A program made the translations under genes and the position numbers. A stretch of 7,981 bases of DNA from Asaia bogorensis (GTDB taxonomy: Bacteria > Pseudomonadota > Alphaproteobacteria > Acetobacterales > Acetobacteraceae). The DNA lies in contig CAMBXJ010000191.1 in NCBI GenBank assembly GCA_945871455.1, forward strand, positions 1-7,981, in the 5' to 3' direction. This document shows positions 7,630-7,981 of the stretch, one piece after another (the first letter of the stretch is position 1; each line of letters begins with the position of its first letter). A model generated the notes under the pieces. The model was not told the origin of the DNA. It did not search any database and saw only the letters and a list, made by a program, of their open reading frames with translations.

Positions 7630-7644
7630 CATTCCACTGGAATG
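7630..7644. promoter_or_regulatory. 15-bp perfect palindrome in the divergent intergenic region
   Basis: CATTCCA-C-TGGAATG has perfect 7-bp arms around one central base. It lies 50 nt before the GTG of the rightward gene and upstream of the guaB promoter region. A weak rightward promoter, ATGACG (7642-7647) with TATCGG (7664-7669) and a 16-nt spacer, would overlap it, as expected of an operator. The regulator is unknown. Confidence 0.45.
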
Positions 7645-7693
7645 ACGACCGGATGCGGACAAGTATCGGCTCCGGGCAACAAGGACCGAAGCG

Positions 7694-7981
7694 GTGGACT
7701 TCCTCGGGAAGATCGTCGACATGATGTGCGGAACCGTCGGCCCCGCCGCCGCGCGCGCGGTCCCCAGCCACGTCCGCAACCAGGTGCTTGCTCGGGTCAC
7801 CGATCACAATCCGTTCGCGGTCCTCCCCGGCAACCACGACCTGATCCGTGCCGTTCGCATCGCCTGGGTCGAGGCCGCGTTGGAAGTGCTGAAAGCCGCC
7901 GCCGCGAAGGCCGCGTCGGGGGCAGATCGGAGGCTTCCGCCTGCGGCCAGGCAGTGCTTTGCGCCCGACCGTCAACGCCAT
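7694..7981 (+). CDS. Unrecognised protein, N-terminal 96 residues (runs off the window)
   Basis: An open frame of 96 codons starts at GTG 7694, preceded by AAGGA at 7681-7685 with an 8-nt spacing, and continues past the window end. Two in-frame ATG codons at 7721 and 7724 are alternative starts. The product starts (M)DFLGKIVDMMCGTVGPAAA, then VPSHVRNQVLARVTDHNPFAVLPGNHDLIR and AVRIAWVEAALEVLKAAAAKAA, and then becomes less ordered. Most of it should be alpha-helical and soluble, with no signal peptide. The spaced hydrophobic/charged pattern and the good ribosome binding site argue for real coding. I do not recognise the family. The segment NHDLIRAVRIAWVEAAL has the look of helical N-terminal regions of larger multidomain proteins, but this is only an impression. 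It is divergent from guaB, with 172 bp between the two starts. Confidence 0.65.
   Translation, partial: MDFLGKIVDMMCGTVGPAAARAVPSHVRNQVLARVTDHNPFAVLPGNHDLIRAVRIAWVEAALEVLKAAAAKAASGADRRLPPAARQCFAPDRQRH

Overview
The window is GC-rich DNA of an alphaproteobacterial type. The best guess is Rhodospirillales, possibly Acetobacteraceae, judged from protein flavour and gene order rather than a marker gene. It holds one housekeeping operon, a small oxygen- or NO-linked pair of genes, and a decayed intergenic stretch. A partial gene lies at each end.

Left edge (1-303, +): the C-terminal 100 residues of a xanthine dehydrogenase-family molybdopterin-binding subunit, including the active-site GxGE glutamate. 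It is followed by about 720 bp without an intact gene (304-1027). That stretch contains a bulged hairpin with a T-run (386-450), a 34-nt hairpin (582-615), the isolated C-terminal end of an RTX/serralysin-type secreted protein (about 620-808), and a long imperfect palindrome with 36-bp arms (842-931).

Middle (1028-3402, all -): a 460-aa metallo-beta-lactamase-fold hydrolase of the UlaG/CMP-Neu5Ac-hydroxylase-like type, preceded by a perfect FNR/Anr box (TTGATCTGAATCAA). Upstream of it is a 148-aa group III truncated hemoglobin whose own upstream region holds a 9/10 FNR-like box and a 17-bp perfect dyad. Both genes therefore look like members of an FNR-type low-oxygen regulon. No linked function is established for the pair.

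Right (3403-7521, all -): a tightly packed operon in the order guaB (IMP dehydrogenase), a type II L-2-haloacid dehalogenase, rsmB (16S rRNA m5C methyltransferase) and a GNAT acetyltransferase. The gaps are 27 nt, 10 nt and a 4-nt GTGA overlap. A plausible guaB promoter lies at 7555-7583.

Right edge (7694-7981, +): divergent from guaB, the first 96 codons of a gene I do not recognise. It has a good ribosome binding site, and an operator-like 15-bp palindrome lies in the shared 172-bp intergenic region. Nothing here proves a new system. The best candidates for follow-up are the FNR-box hemoglobin/MBL-hydrolase pair and the unrecognised edge gene.
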